From positions 33,977 to 59,516 of the forward strand of contig NMRA01000423.1 of the NCBI GenBank assembly GCA_002633005.1: a stretch of DNA of 25,540 nt, written 5' to 3'. Below are positions 9,236 to 20,911 of the stretch, piece by piece. The position numbers and the translations under genes were made by a program. Position 1 is the stretch's first letter. Each line of letters begins with the position of its first letter. The DNA comes from Phoronis australis. Its lineage: Eukaryota > Phoronida > Phoronidae. Below the pieces are notes generated by a model, which did no database searches, was not told where the DNA came from, and worked only from the letters and a program-made list of their open reading frames with translations.

Positions 9236-9242
9236 TTAAATA
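9236..9242 (-). promoter_or_regulatory. Possible TATA box of the cysteine-rich gene
   Basis: TATTTAA on the minus strand lies 68 bp before the ATG at 9168. A start site about 25-30 bp downstream would give a 5' leader of about 40 nt, which suits a short secreted-protein gene. Inference from position and motif only. Confidence 0.35.
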
Positions 9243-10822
9243 GTAACCAGGTCCTGTGGATTACTGTTTACATAGACGACCTCCTCAGCTGTTCAGTCTC
9301 ACACTTGTGTTTGTGTGTATAATGAGGATTAGCCTGACGTTTACAACGTGTAGTCTTTGAATTTACCGGCAATAAACCAACAATGGCATGGAAAAGGAAG
9401 ACCCGAAAACTAAACAAAGGCACATGCAAAAACGAGTCTAAACTAAATAATCCATTCGATCAAATTATTCCAGTGAAGGTGAAGCCAAGGATATCTGTCG
9501 AGAACGAATACTTAAAAAGCAAATTTTCTCACGAGTATTAGTAAAACTTAAACTTGGATTATTTCGTATACCGTTCAAGTATGCATCTTATTTTAACGCC
9601 GCTCGCTAATTCAGTATATTATAACTGATTTGATTAGCAATTTATTTTGGTCATTCCAACGACATTTCGGAACTCTGATCACTGCATAGTGACTCACAAA
9701 AAATGTTAGCTGTGGAATAAATGATTCCGTGGGGGTATTGCTGCAGTCTAATCATCACGTGATCATATTAGGGGAGAAATCTCATTTTATCTGTTTGGCT
9801 ACCCTCAATTATTGAGCAAGATGTGGCGCTGCACTCTGCCTCTTTAGCCAATCACAAGCTCCGATTTGGACAAGGCGCAGATGAGGACTACCTCCAAATG
9901 TGTTCCTTACTGAGGTCAACATAATGTCAAAAGGCCAGATGTGTTATTTTTTCGCAAATAGCATGGATAGAAGGTGAGAAGTGATGAGTACGATGTGTCA
10001 TTACTTTGGAGTTTTATGACGTAATTATGCGGTTCAGCCTAGTCTCTGATTTCAGTGTCACAAGACATGTTAAAAGTAGGATGAGCAAAGTAATATCCAA
10101 ATTCTGTCATTGCTATAAATTTTGTCTTTTTATGCAATATTTACACGGTCAATGATATTTATCAACACACTTAAAGATGAAAAAATGTAATTTACAATCA
10201 AATAAATCTTTAGCTTTTCTTTTTCCCATATCCATGACAAACAATGCAAGCGTCAGTGACCATGGGTGGCGCAGCTCTGTAAAAGTGAGGGGCTATATTT
10301 CCGCCCCCCCAACCCCCTACATTTATGGGGCACTGCCCGTAATTTACAGATACTCTCCACAACTGAAGGTCGTTTATAAACCTTGGAGCACAATTTTGCC
10401 CAAATAATGCAAGTTAAAATCGAACCTGTTGTAGTTGGTTAAATGAAGCAAAATCCAGTACCAGCTCATAACCAAAACAGAAAAAAGTCATTTAATGAAA
10501 GTAGTTGGCAGTGTGCGCAGAAATGTCAACATTTTCCACACAAATGTCTTGCTCTCGACGCCATCTTAATTCCTAGTAAAAGAGTGGTAAGTTGATGTGA
10601 TTTTTGAAAAGATGTCAAAAGTTAACCTAATGACGCATTTATTACTTGAATGGCATTGGCTGATTCAGAAACTAGAGCAGCCTCAATAACTTTTTCTAGC
10701 GGAACACCTCAAAGTCTCAATTTTGGAGGTGTTCTTTTATTGGCAAATTTCTTTAATAATTTTGGATCGCTAATGCTTGTGCAGGAAACGTGAACAGAAC
10801 AGAGGATGATTATTTCATACTG
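9243..10822. other. Intergenic stretch, no recognised gene
   Basis: AT-rich DNA upstream of the cysteine-rich gene. The only reading frame worth noting is a 52-codon plus-strand frame (9383-9541), listed separately. A C-rich patch lies at about 10302-10317 and a short inverted repeat GAACACCTC/GAGGTGTTC at 10702-10734. No TE protein or RNA gene was recognised. Confidence 0.5.
9383..9541 (+). CDS. Small basic ORF, doubtful
   Basis: An ATG-initiated frame of 52 codons starts MAWKRKTRKLNKG and ends SHEY. It is lysine/arginine-rich at the N-terminus, followed by NNPFD and VKVKPR. The opening loosely recalls first exons of nucleolar proteins such as the NPF-x-VKV start of the NOP14 family, but the match is too short to trust. 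No splice donor is obvious before the stop. It lies upstream of, and divergent from, the cysteine-rich gene. It may be chance. Confidence 0.15.
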   Translation: MAWKRKTRKLNKGTCKNESKLNNPFDQIIPVKVKPRISVENEYLKSKFSHEY

Positions 10823-11075
10823 CAAGGGTCCATTCCAAGAAACTGACTTAAGTTCAGTTTTGACTTACATCTAAGAGTTGTCTCAACTTCCAAACTTTGA
10901 AACTTCCACATCTGGTAAGTTACATGTGGTCTAATTTAAGACAAAGTTTACATGTAAGTAAAAATAATTACTGTATCTAAAGATCACTTTCAAGGAACGG
11001 ACTTACGACAAATTAATAGTGGCTTAAATTTAAGATTTGTCTTGGCTAGGTCAGTTTTCTTGGAACAGGCCCCTG
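10823..11075. mobile_element. MITE-like element with imperfect terminal inverted repeats
   Basis: The left end AGGGTCCATTCCAAGAAACT is mirrored at the right end by AGTTTTCTTGGAACAGGCCCCT, about 250 bp apart. The arms match over about 20 positions with a few mismatches and a one-base gap. The interior is AT-rich, with CTTAAG/TTTAAG stretches and no protein frame. A clear target-site duplication is not visible, so the family is undetermined. Confidence 0.6.
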
Positions 11076-11284
11076 GTATGTTTTTAAGTTGTTTTGAAGG
11101 TGGCACTTTTCACATTTCGTCAAATTTCTTTGAAAACCGCCCTTAGCAAACACTAGCAGAAGAGTCCGCACATGTGAGTAGCATTGGTTATTTGTGACTG
11201 GCTGCGACAAGCCAATTTGGAAAGAACATTGTCTCAAGCATTGTCGAACTGTCAGATCTTCCAAAGCCAATAAAACACCTCCCA

Positions 11285-13129
11285 TTTAACCAAGGAACAA
11301 CCTGAGACTAGTTTCATAATCTTAATAATTTCAAGTGGCCTAAATCAAATGTTAGTTTTAGTAATGGACTAATCCAGTACGCTAATTGAAGGCAGATGGT
11401 TTTTGACGTTCATCACTTTGAAACCATGAATCTATAAAATTTTCAAACCAATACGTGGCTACGATACAATTGCTTTTATTTAGACGGTCTTAGCTTTCAT
11501 CTAAGTTGGCAATCAGATGACATGACACGTACACAAGTATATAAGACGGCTTCTAAGAAAGGTAATTTATTATATACATCGTCAATTCGCATCATTAACA
11601 CCACTTCAAGCAACACACAGAGTATCGTTCCTACCAGAGGCTCGCTAAGGTTCGCCATTCTGCTCAAAGTTAGATATTAACATATAAAGTAGCATATGCA
11701 TTTTTCCACAGACATGTTATCACATAACTTAATCCCTTGTGATTAAACTCATTAACACGTACATGTACACTGGAGCTGGCTGGGTGGAAAGTTATCAAGT
11801 TGTAGTTTTGTGTTGTCAGTGTGGTGAAAACAACTACAGGAGTATTCAACAACATGACGCTGGTAAGGTTCTCCGCATTACACATCGTGAACAGAATCAC
11901 TAATATGAATTTTTACATATACATTTTCTACTGAACCAAAATGTGATCGAGCAATAACATTTACGAATAGCACTGACCGGGATATGGTTAGTTGATACAT
12001 ACACGGTGTGATATTTATTTTCAATTTTGCAGAATCTTGAACCTTTTGAAGCTAGATTAGAGTACATGTATACTCGAAGGTACTCGACATCTGGCGTTAT
12101 TTCAGATCCTACGATAAAGCTGCACACATGTAGTTACGATACCGACCGCGTCTACGTACACTATCATGTACTCGACCTTCTACATGTAATGACGGAGCTT
12201 ATCTTGAGTTTTTAAATAAAGATAAATTGTCAAAAATACTTTCAAGTTCGAAGATTAAATTTCTTGTTATCTACCTGTTGCGGTACATTTAGTACCTCAG
12301 TGGGAATTTTCAAAAAAGCACTATTCAGCCAAAAATATTAATTGAAATCCCCCACACATTCAAATTTCAGAAGTCCTGTTTTACTTATAGCAAATTTTAA
12401 TAGAGTGTTCAAACCTGATAATAAAGTTTGAAGTTTCGTGTTGCTCCAAGTTGCATTCGGGTAGCGGTAGACACTGCACTAGTTTACAGAAGTACACGTA
12501 TATGTTAAACTATTAGTTAAAGGGAAAACTTGCGCTTATGCAAGACCTTTTCGACAAATCCGTTTTTAGACACGATTCAAGAACTATACATTTTAACCCA
12601 TTGAAAGAACTATACCTTTTAACCCATTAAAGACATATATTTTCTCAAATCGAAAGATGTAATAATTTAATTTTTAGGTGACATTTTACCCAACTGTCGT
12701 TCATTGGGTCACGTGTCCATGTTTTGTTAGTGAAATTTAGCTAAAAACGTTTCTCGGATTGCGTAAGAGGTGCCTCAATGACATGACATTTTGTTGAAGA
12801 TGAAATCTCAAAACCATCGTTACAGTTTTTTGAAGTACCACTTTGTTCCGTGTCAAGCAACTTTTAAGTTTTGTCACGATAATCACACATGTCCAGTATT
12901 TGACAGCTTTTTATGCAAAAATGGTACTTTAAAAAGTTCTAATTAGCATAACGTTTGGAACAAAACAGTATCTAAATATTTCCTGTGATTCCAATTAGCC
13001 ATTTTTGAGAAATATTCTTTCAAATTTGCCAAATGTTGACATCTTCCTAGGATCCTAGTCGCTACACAATCTTAAACAGCGTACATGCACACCCAGACTT
13101 TCCTTTAAGTAACACTGTTAAAATTGAAT
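11285..13129. other. Intergenic stretch, no recognised gene
   Basis: AT-rich sequence with many ACATGTA/TACATGT motifs. It includes a two-copy 25-26 bp tandem repeat (GAACTATAC..TTTTAACCCATT) at about 12579-12630. Open frames are short and lack splice context or recognisable domains. Confidence 0.5.
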
Positions 13130-13135
13130 GCAATC

Positions 13136-13388
13136 CATGCGCGCACCCGGGGGGGGGGGGCTCGGGGGGATCGAACGAGCCCCCTCCCCGTTTGGCGAAA
13201 TGGGTAAAAAGATCCGTCTCAGAGAAACAAAAAGTCCGAGAAAACGAGACAAAAGTCCACTATAAAGGCGCAGACGAACAGTTCACAGCTTGAAGGTGGT
13301 ACCCGTTTTTTTCTCCCGCTTTTTGTTAGAAAAAGGTCCACTTTTTCAAACATTTGATCCCCCAACATCAAAGGTGGGGTGCGCGCAA
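13136..13388. mobile_element. MITE with GCGCGCACCC terminal inverted repeats and a probable target-site duplication
   Basis: The 253-bp element begins CATGCGCGCACCC and ends GGGGTGCGCGCAA. The inner 11 bases are perfect inverted complements. Direct repeats GCAATC flank it at 13130-13135 and 13389-13394 (six of eight bases match if read as an 8-bp duplication). Inside, a G-run of 12 and a stem GGGGGCTCG/CGAGCCCCC lie near the left end. There is no protein frame. It is a non-autonomous DNA transposon. A hAT-like assignment would need the 8-bp duplication. Confidence 0.72.
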
Positions 13389-13394
13389 GCAATC

Positions 13395-14381
13395 GTTTGT
13401 TTCTTTGCGTCGTCAGCCAAGGCGATCTGTTTGGTCTAACATCGGAATACCGTAAACTGAGTTACCATGCCGTGCCAATTTTTGCTTCTTTCTGAAATCA
13501 TAAAAATGACAAACTGTGTGTATATTACGGTAGTTCTTCACTTATTTAGCATACAATAATTAAAATTTCTCCTCTCCAAAAATGAAGTTTACGAACGTTT
13601 TTGTCAATTAAAAATATGGTGCGCAGATCTCATAAAACAACATTTCACAAAGTTCCCATTATTTTCGGAAAATTAATCAGCCTGATGGAAATTGACCATT
13701 TTAGAAATTAGTTTTGTGCAAAATAAGTGGAAATGCTCTTAACAAAATTTCCACACATGACGTGGGTGCTATAACGGCGTTGCCAGGAATAAGAAACAAA
13801 TTGCTTGACAGCATAAAGCTCGGAATCCGTACAAACAACGATTGGTTCATCCGTAATTACTGTAGGTGGCCAAATGGGGATTTGAGGCCACGCAAGTACC
13901 CGGAGTGTTCAAGATGCAGTCCTACTGTTCGAAGGCCATGCATCTAAATGCCATGTATATGCAAAGAATATAAATGCAGCGGGAGGATCAAGAAGTGGCA
14001 AACACTGTACCAAATATTACACTGTACGTTGTTTCTTGAAAAAAACCTATTATTTTTACCAATCTACAGATGGCGCAGCCTGTTACACGGAATTAGGCTA
14101 ACACTTAAAGTCTGAAAATATGTGGACAACACGACACCAAAAAGAAACCCAGGGCCTACTTAGGAGCAAACTAAATCCCAGAGCAAGTCAAAAGACAAGA
14201 ACTCAACTTAAGGCTCAAACTTATTATTTAAGCCACAATTATGTTATAAAAAGGGCTAACAAAGCGTTATTTTTGCAAAGCCAAATGTAACTTTTCACCT
14301 AAGTGAGAATCAAGTTATAACAAGTTTAAATTGTTGTCAAAACCTAAAATCCACTTCTTCTAAGCTAACATTGAAAAAGCG
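13395..14381. other. Noncoding stretch including the 3' end of the TSR gene
   Basis: It lies downstream of the stop codon of the minus-strand TSR gene (14382), so its right part is probably 3' UTR. No canonical AATAAA was seen on the minus strand close to the stop. AATAAT-type variants occur around 14050 and 14220. No other gene is evident. Confidence 0.4.
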
Positions 14382-14526
14382 CTAGTTGATATCTGCTTTG
14401 AATGAGTGATTTCGTGTGTCTCCGATGACTGTATTTCCATCTGCATACTGATTTCTATAATTGGGTGACTCAATGTGCAGTCCTGAAAGACAACAGAGCG
14501 GTAGACCGCGAGTCATGAGTCGGGAG
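14382..14526 (-). CDS. Cytoplasmic-tail terminal exon of the transmembrane TSR protein
   Basis: With the acceptor CCACTGCAG (14527-14532), one base completes the codon left by the transmembrane exon (phase 2). 48 codons follow, the last being the TAG at 14382-14384. The predicted tail is about 48 residues and includes SPNYRNQYADGNTVIG and ends HSFKADIN, with two tyrosines in an NQY/PNY context that could be signalling or sorting motifs. A stronger polypyrimidine acceptor (GTTGTCTTTCAG, next to 14493) exists inside the exon, but it would put the transmembrane donor out of frame with an early stop. The frame agreement supports 14526, not proof. Confidence 0.55.
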
Positions 14527-14679
14527 CTGCAGTGGATCCCCAGTCGTGCCATTGCCTTTTTTAAGCTACCTGTAAGTAGATGCGGCTACCGGGTCGAACA
14601 ACGCCTCAGTATTGGTCACTGATGGAAAACCCTTACAAAATGGGAGATCTAGACCAGATCCTTGATTTTGTTAACGTAC

Positions 14680-14779
14680 CTTCTCCTTCTGTACACGAAA
14701 ACCGCAGCAACAATTATTGCAGCCAACAGTAGCCCTACACCGACAGGAATCAGCAAGTATGGCACGTGCTTATAAGTAC
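14680..14779 (-). CDS. Transmembrane exon of the TSR protein
   Basis: A 100-bp exon between an acceptor ATGCAG (ending at 14780) and a donor GTACGT (14674-14679). It enters in phase 1, matching the end of the 22-TSR exon, and leaves in phase 2. It encodes a single hydrophobic helix, LLIPVGVGLLLAAIIVAAVF, followed by VYRRR as the cytoplasmic stop-transfer signal. This makes the product a type I membrane protein with all TSRs outside the cell. Confidence 0.8.
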
Positions 14780-15792
14780 CTGCATGTTCAACAAAAGAGA
14801 TCACAAAATGCGATATGATTTCCATTTAAAGGCATACATGTACAGTATCTTAAGATTAACGATTATTACTTGGATATAAAGTTTCTCACCAGAAAACAAA
14901 CTTACATTTTTACCAGCGCGACAACTTATGAGAAAAGTAATGTGAACTTTAAGTAGAAGTTCTACGTGTGTGAGTACATCATTACTAGAGAGACAACTCA
15001 AGCAGACGACATATTAGCTGAAGCGTGCGTCAGGGGTCTAAGTGTTTTTGTAGTTCACTCCTAGACCATTGTAAACACAACGAAGATGTTTGTCCATTAC
15101 ACTTGTTTGCCTCAGAAGTTATAAGATTATCCTAATTATTTGTCTGGATATCCTATCCACTGCAGGACCGAACACACGTTTGGTGCTATTTCAAGTTTCA
15201 TAAACGTGCATACTTGCAAAATTTGGAAAATTCCAGTAGTATACTGATTAAGAATATGCATCACAAATTGCACAGACTTTGTAAAAGAGGTCCCTGGTAT
15301 GCGCAGTCTCTAGTGAGTATTAATCTAAGCTTACTGCAGTCATATTCTGTTTTGAAATTAATATCTGAGCAATGATGCAAAGGAAAACCCTTTTGTGGCC
15401 CTTAAACAGGAAAGCCTTCGATTAAAATTGCCTTAGGTACACTAAAATGTTAGTTCCACCGTCGACGTTTATCAAAGCAACTTAAATTGCTGAATGAGCT
15501 AGATCATACACGTATGAACAAAAAATGTTCTTTTCGTTTTCAGATGGAAAGAGTGTACAGTAGCGGATCTAGAATGTCGTAAAGAGGTGAACATTATATT
15601 GGTTGCTCCATGAGATATGGTGAAATATTTTGGACAAGGCAATGCAGTGGGCCTAGACAGCATAACCTGACGGTCTAACATTTAAGCAAAAACATTGATG
15701 TGGTCTATTGATTAAACAGATCCATTGAACTTTAGTTACTACACTAATGATATGATAATTTGGGGCGACGAAAAGTTGGAGGGTACCTTTAC

Positions 15793-18700
15793 TTTGTTGT
15801 TCTGCTCCATTCCTCTCAGCTTTAGTTTCAGCGATAGGCAAACCGTTCAGTGGCGCAGTTTTGCAATTGTAGGATTTACCACTACATCCCTGTGTTTGTG
15901 TTTCCTCCATTTGGCATTCCTTCCCAGAGTAACTGCTGCATACCTCGCAAAAGCGCGTTCTATGGTGAAAACAGTCTTTTGGGCATGTGTACATATCGAT
16001 CCAATCGGACCATGTTTTACAAAGATTGTTAACACTTGACGTGTTGCACGGTACTATTTCAGTTGAATTTCCCTCGCACATGGAGCCACCAAAAGAGGGA
16101 GTCGGGTTGGAACAACTTCGAAATCTTTTCCGGAAATTGTTGTTTTGCAATTCTGAGCACTGTTCCCATTCCGACCATTCTGTCCAATTTCCGTCAACGG
16201 AACAGAAAAAGTCGTTACATGATCGAATTTCAACTGGTTTACCCGTACAATTGTCTCCCCCAAATAACGGTTCCGGATTGTCGCAGAGACGCGTTCGGTC
16301 CTGATGGCCGCCACCGCAGTCATGGGTGCAGTCGCTCCACATGCTCCACAAGGACCAACGACCGTTTACGGGACACGAAGTCAGACGACATCTTCGAGAC
16401 TCGAATGAAATACCCAAACAAAACTGCCCTCCGAATAACGGTGGTGGATCAGTACAATTTCGAGAACGAATCTGTTCACCTGCATTACAAGACCTTGAAC
16501 ACATGCCCCAGCTGCTCCACTGTGACCAAAGACCATCGAGAGGACAGTGTACGTCATTGCATTTCCTGGACTCATGGCTTGCACCTGAGCAATTCTGACC
16601 GCCGTCGACAGGAGAAGGATTGTTGCAGTTCCGATCACGCATCTGTTTCCCTCCACCGCAAGAACTGGAACACGCTTCCCACGTACTCCATGGAGACCAT
16701 CTGCCGTGGACTGGGCATTCCTTGTGGTTGCAGCTTTGTTCTTCAAACTCTTTACCACTGCAGTATTGACCGCCGAAAGACGGCTTCGGATTGTCGCAAG
16801 CCCTTACTCTAACCTGCTGACCTCGTCCACATGACGTAGAACACATCGACCAGCTACTCCACACGGACCATTGTCCGTTTATTAGACAATTTGACGACTT
16901 GTAACAGGGAAGAGTCTGTGAACTGTCTCCAGAACAATTAAGACCCCCAAATGATGGTACAGGATTATCACATTTTCGACTTCTAATTCTAATTGTGTCA
17001 CTGCATGTGACGGGGCAGTCAGACCATTCGGTCCAAGGAGACCAGCTACCGTCCACTGAACAGTTATGTGCATTGCATTCGCGTATTTCAAATGAATCCT
17101 CTTGACAGTATTTTCCGCCAAGTGCAGGAGGTGGCTCGGTGCAGTTTCTTAACCTCGATTGGTGACCGCCACCACATAGCTTTGTACATGTGGACCAATG
17201 GCCCCAGGACGACCAATCACCATTTACAGGACAGCTTATATTATTACATATGGCATATTGGTTTCTTTCTCCAGGGCAATCTTTACCATCGAATTCTGGT
17301 GCAGGACTCGTGCATGACCGTGAACGGTAATGGCTTCCTCCACCACATGACCGTGAACACGTGGACCAAACGGACCACAAGCTCCAAACGCCGTGAATGG
17401 GACAAGAATGTGTATTACACGAACGAAATGCATAAGAGGAGTTGGTACAAAATTTTCCCCCTCGCTGTGGGCCCGGATTCGTGCACTCGCGCGTCTTTCT
17501 TTGCTCCCCTCCGCCACAGCTTCGTGAACATCTGGTCCATATCGTCCACGGTGACCACGCTCCGTCGATTGGGCACTCAAGTGCATTACAAGACTCAGCC
17601 TGCGTGCTTGTCTCGGAACAGTTGCTACCACCATGTGCTGGTGCCGGGTTTGTGCACGTTCTGGAACGGTTACGCAGGCCTGAGTCACACGATTGGGTAC
17701 ATTCACTCCAAACTGACCAAGGTGACCATTCTCCGTTCACGGGGCAGCTTAAGTTGTTACACTCTCCAATATCAAAACTTTCTCCAAGGCAATACTGTCC
17801 TCCGTGATTGGGTGTGGGGTTGTCACATTTTCTCAAACGTTTTCTTTGACCTCCTCCACACGTCTCAGTGCAGTCCGTCCAAAAAGACCACATAGACCAG
17901 CCTCCATCAACTGGACAGCTGTGCATATTGCACTGTTTATAGTCTGTGGAGTTGCCGTAGCAATTATCGCCACCGAATGCAGGTAACGGGTTATTACATA
18001 TACGAGTACGTTTCTGCTTACCGCCACCACAGGATTGGGCGCACCTGTTCCAGTACGACCACTCAGACCAATGTCCGTTTACTGGACAACTGAAGGTATT
18101 ACATTGTATTGACTCTTCTGATTTACCCTGGCAATTTCTACCTCCATAACGTGGAGGTGGATTGTTGCAAAGTCTTGTACGAGTTTGTAGACCACTGCCA
18201 CACGTCACAGAACACACAGACCATTTTTGCCAATTTGACCACTCGCCGTCTACTGGGCAGTTATGCGAGTTGCAGCATCGGCTTTCACTGAAATTTCCTG
18301 AACAATTTTTGCCACCAAATGCAGGAAACGGATTGTCGCACCTTCGTGCGCGCATTTGGCGTCCTTCACCGCAACTGAGAGTGCAAGTTTCCCAAGGTGA
18401 CCAAACTGACCAATGCCCGTCTACGGGGCAAGTGAAATTATTACATTGCTTTAGTTCAAATGCTTCACCTCTACAGTAGTGCCCACCGTGCTTTGGAGCA
18501 ACACAGGTTCTTACGCGAGACTGTTTTCCACATTCGCAAGTTTTAGAACAGTGGGTCCAGTTTCCCCATGGTCCCCATACACCATCAATGGGACAAGGAA
18601 ATGAATTGCATTGTCTAACCTCGCTGTCTCTTCCTAAACAAAATCGACCGCCATATGCAGGAGACGGGCTCTGGCACTTCCTTTGCCGGTATTGCTTTCC

Positions 18701-19605
18701 TCTTTCACAAGAGGTTGAACAAATGCTCCAACCAGACCAAGCATTCCACAGTCCATCCACTGGGCAGGAGAAGTTGTTACAAACAGCGAGTTCAAAGGGT
18801 TTACCAACACAATAAATCCCGCCATGAAGTGGTTGAGGGTTATTACACAATCTTGATCTAGTCGCATGTCCACCGCCACATGTTCGTGAGCACATTGTCC
18901 AATTTGACCAGTCTGACCACTGGCCATTCACTGGGCAATCGAATTCATTACACACTCTTCTTTGGTTTCTTTTCCCTGAGCAAATTTTTCCACCGTGTTT
19001 GGGTGACGAATCATTACAAAATCTCTGTCGGATCTGATGTCCCCCAGCGCAAGACGTAGAACACACCGTCCACGTTGTCCAACGTGACCATTTACCATCA
19101 ATAGGGCAGCTAAAATTGTGGCATGTATAAACCTCAAATGAAGAGGAATTACAGAATCTACCGCCTTGGCTTGGAATTGGATTGTTGCACACTCTTGAGC
19201 GAGTCCGGGTTCCTCCTCCACACGACACAGAGCACATAGTCAAGTTGCCCCATTCTGACCATTGACCGTGAACAGGGCATCCTCCTTGAGAACAACTCTC
19301 CGTTTCTCGATTACCACCAGGGCAGTACAGCCCGCCATGGGCAGGAGAGGGTTCGTTACACATTCGCATGCGGGTCTTCACGCCATGTCCACAAGATGAG
19401 GAACAAAGACCCCAGTGTGACCATTCTGACCACTGTCCGTCAACTGGACAATCACGGACGTTACACGGTCGTGCAGCATACATCGGTCCTTCACAGAAAT
19501 CGTCGACGGCGTCAGGTGGCGGGTTATTACAAAGCCGTGAACGAATTTGATGTCCTCTCCCACACGTAGTCGAACATGACATCCAATTTCCCCAGGTCGA
19601 CCAGG
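15793..19605 (-). CDS. Giant exon encoding 22 thrombospondin type-1 repeats
   Basis: This is one uninterrupted minus-strand frame of 1,271 codons. The acceptor is TTTTTTCCAG beside 19606. The donor is GTAAAG at 15787-15792, or GTACCC six bases further; both are phase 1. It holds 21 clear TSRs of about 57 residues plus a degenerate 22nd. Each has WSxWSxW, C-S-x-S/T-C-GGG, R-x-R-x-C-x-NP, GG-x-x-C and a closing CPVDG/CPVNG linker. These are the expected six cysteines, tryptophans that can be C-mannosylated and the CxxS/TCG O-fucose sites. Repeat 7 is two residues short before GG. Repeat 21 lacks the second cysteine. Repeat 22 is reduced. Similar TSR arrays occur in adhesion and matrix proteins (hemicentin-, SCO-spondin- and coral coadhesin-like). 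The exact orthologue is unknown. Confidence 0.95.
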
Positions 19606-20171
19606 CTGGAAAAAATTAATGTCTGCCTAACACACAAAGAATGCTGACGAATGAGAGTTTGCACTACAGACATCTTATGAACATTAAACCATCGTCAAAC
19701 CATGGATCTGCTTTATGTTGGTAACAAGATCAGAGTATTCATGCTTAATACATGATTAATACTCAGTGGTATATAATAGGAAATCGCGTGTGACAATGGA
19801 AATGTGTAGACAGTGGTCAGGGTGTCGTGTATGGCTTCGTATAGGACCGACGAAATTCCAATCTATTTCAAGATGTTTGTGACCTCAGTGCCTATTATTG
19901 ATGATATGCCATTTGAACCATTTTAGGTTTTGTGTAACCAAGTGACACCCAGATTGGACATTAAATTTCGAAGGCGAACAAATATCGACTCAGAAACAGT
20001 CTCAAACGGCAAATGGAAACACAGTAAATCAATTAAGTTGCGGAGCGTTTCATGAGTAGACGGGGCAGATTCCAAATGTAAGCTAAATCTATATTTCTTA
20101 ACCATGTAAAGGAATCTTCTCATGGAAAAATCCATGCTTTGGAACGGTTGCTGGTCATGTGAAGAACATAC

Positions 20172-20342
20172 CCTGGCAGCCCTTAGCCCTGCAGCGTTGG
20201 GTTGTCGAGTTGCTTCCTATACATGAGGCGCCACCATAGGCGGGTGCAGGATTGGTACACGTGCGCATAGCAGTCTGTGATCCAAATCCACAGGTTACAG
20301 TGCACGATCCCCAAACACTCCAGTCAGACCAACTGCCATTCA
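20172..20342 (-). CDS. Single-TSR exon immediately upstream of the giant exon
   Basis: A 171-bp exon, phase 1-1, with acceptor ATTACAG and donor GTATGT (20166-20171). It encodes VNGSWSDWSVW, CTVTCGFG, RTCTNPAPAYGG and CRAKGCQ, a complete TSR. Splicing to 19605 makes an alanine codon, giving CQ-A-WSTW, so the linker to the first TSR of the giant exon lacks the PVDG stretch used elsewhere. The intron between them is 566 bp. Confidence 0.88.
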
Positions 20343-20911
20343 CTGTAATTGCAGCGTGTGGAAAGATGAACTGAAGAATTAAAAGTGTCGAAAAATTCTT
20401 GTTCGCTTTTACGTTCGCTGGTCATTTTTACAATGGCATGACAATAATGTAGCTTTAATGTTGTCTTTCAATAAGTTATATAGGTTACACTGTAGACTGG
20501 AGAGATTAGAAGAATATAAGATACACCTTTATTACCCGGAATGAAACACACAAAAGGAAAAATCGCTAGTTTTTGAACTTGTGCAGCTCGTCGTCAGGTG
20601 ATCCCAGAATCAATGGAGGCATGCGCGCATAATAACCGGGACATCCTCTGGGATATTGGGCGTTTGCTTAATTACTTCTAATTAGCATTTCATCGCCCTT
20701 CCTCTTCCTCTCGTGTTGGTGTCGATATATTTTTCGTGCATGCCCTTTCTGCAGTTTCTGTTGTCTTTATACATACCTGACGAAAAGCTGTACAGTGCAT
20801 GTAGACTACATGCTTGAAAACTAGATTGTTCATTTTAGTGTTTTATTCTAAAAAATAAATGTTCATTTATACCACATTTCATTTACATTTTCTCTCTCAA
20901 TGCAGCCTTAT

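Noticed and set aside
13714-13947. 77-codon plus-strand frame
   Set aside because: No recognisable domain, no splice support, no repeat in the window; likely chance.
14382-14492. Alternative tail exon using the polypyrimidine acceptor GTTGTCTTTCAG
   Set aside because: With the transmembrane exon's phase-2 donor it gives a stop after three codons; kept only as a possible alternative event.
16036-17895. Long plus-strand frames opposite the TSR array (16036-16812, 17068-17895)
   Set aside because: They are antisense shadows of the giant TSR exon; no domain, splice or composition support of their own.
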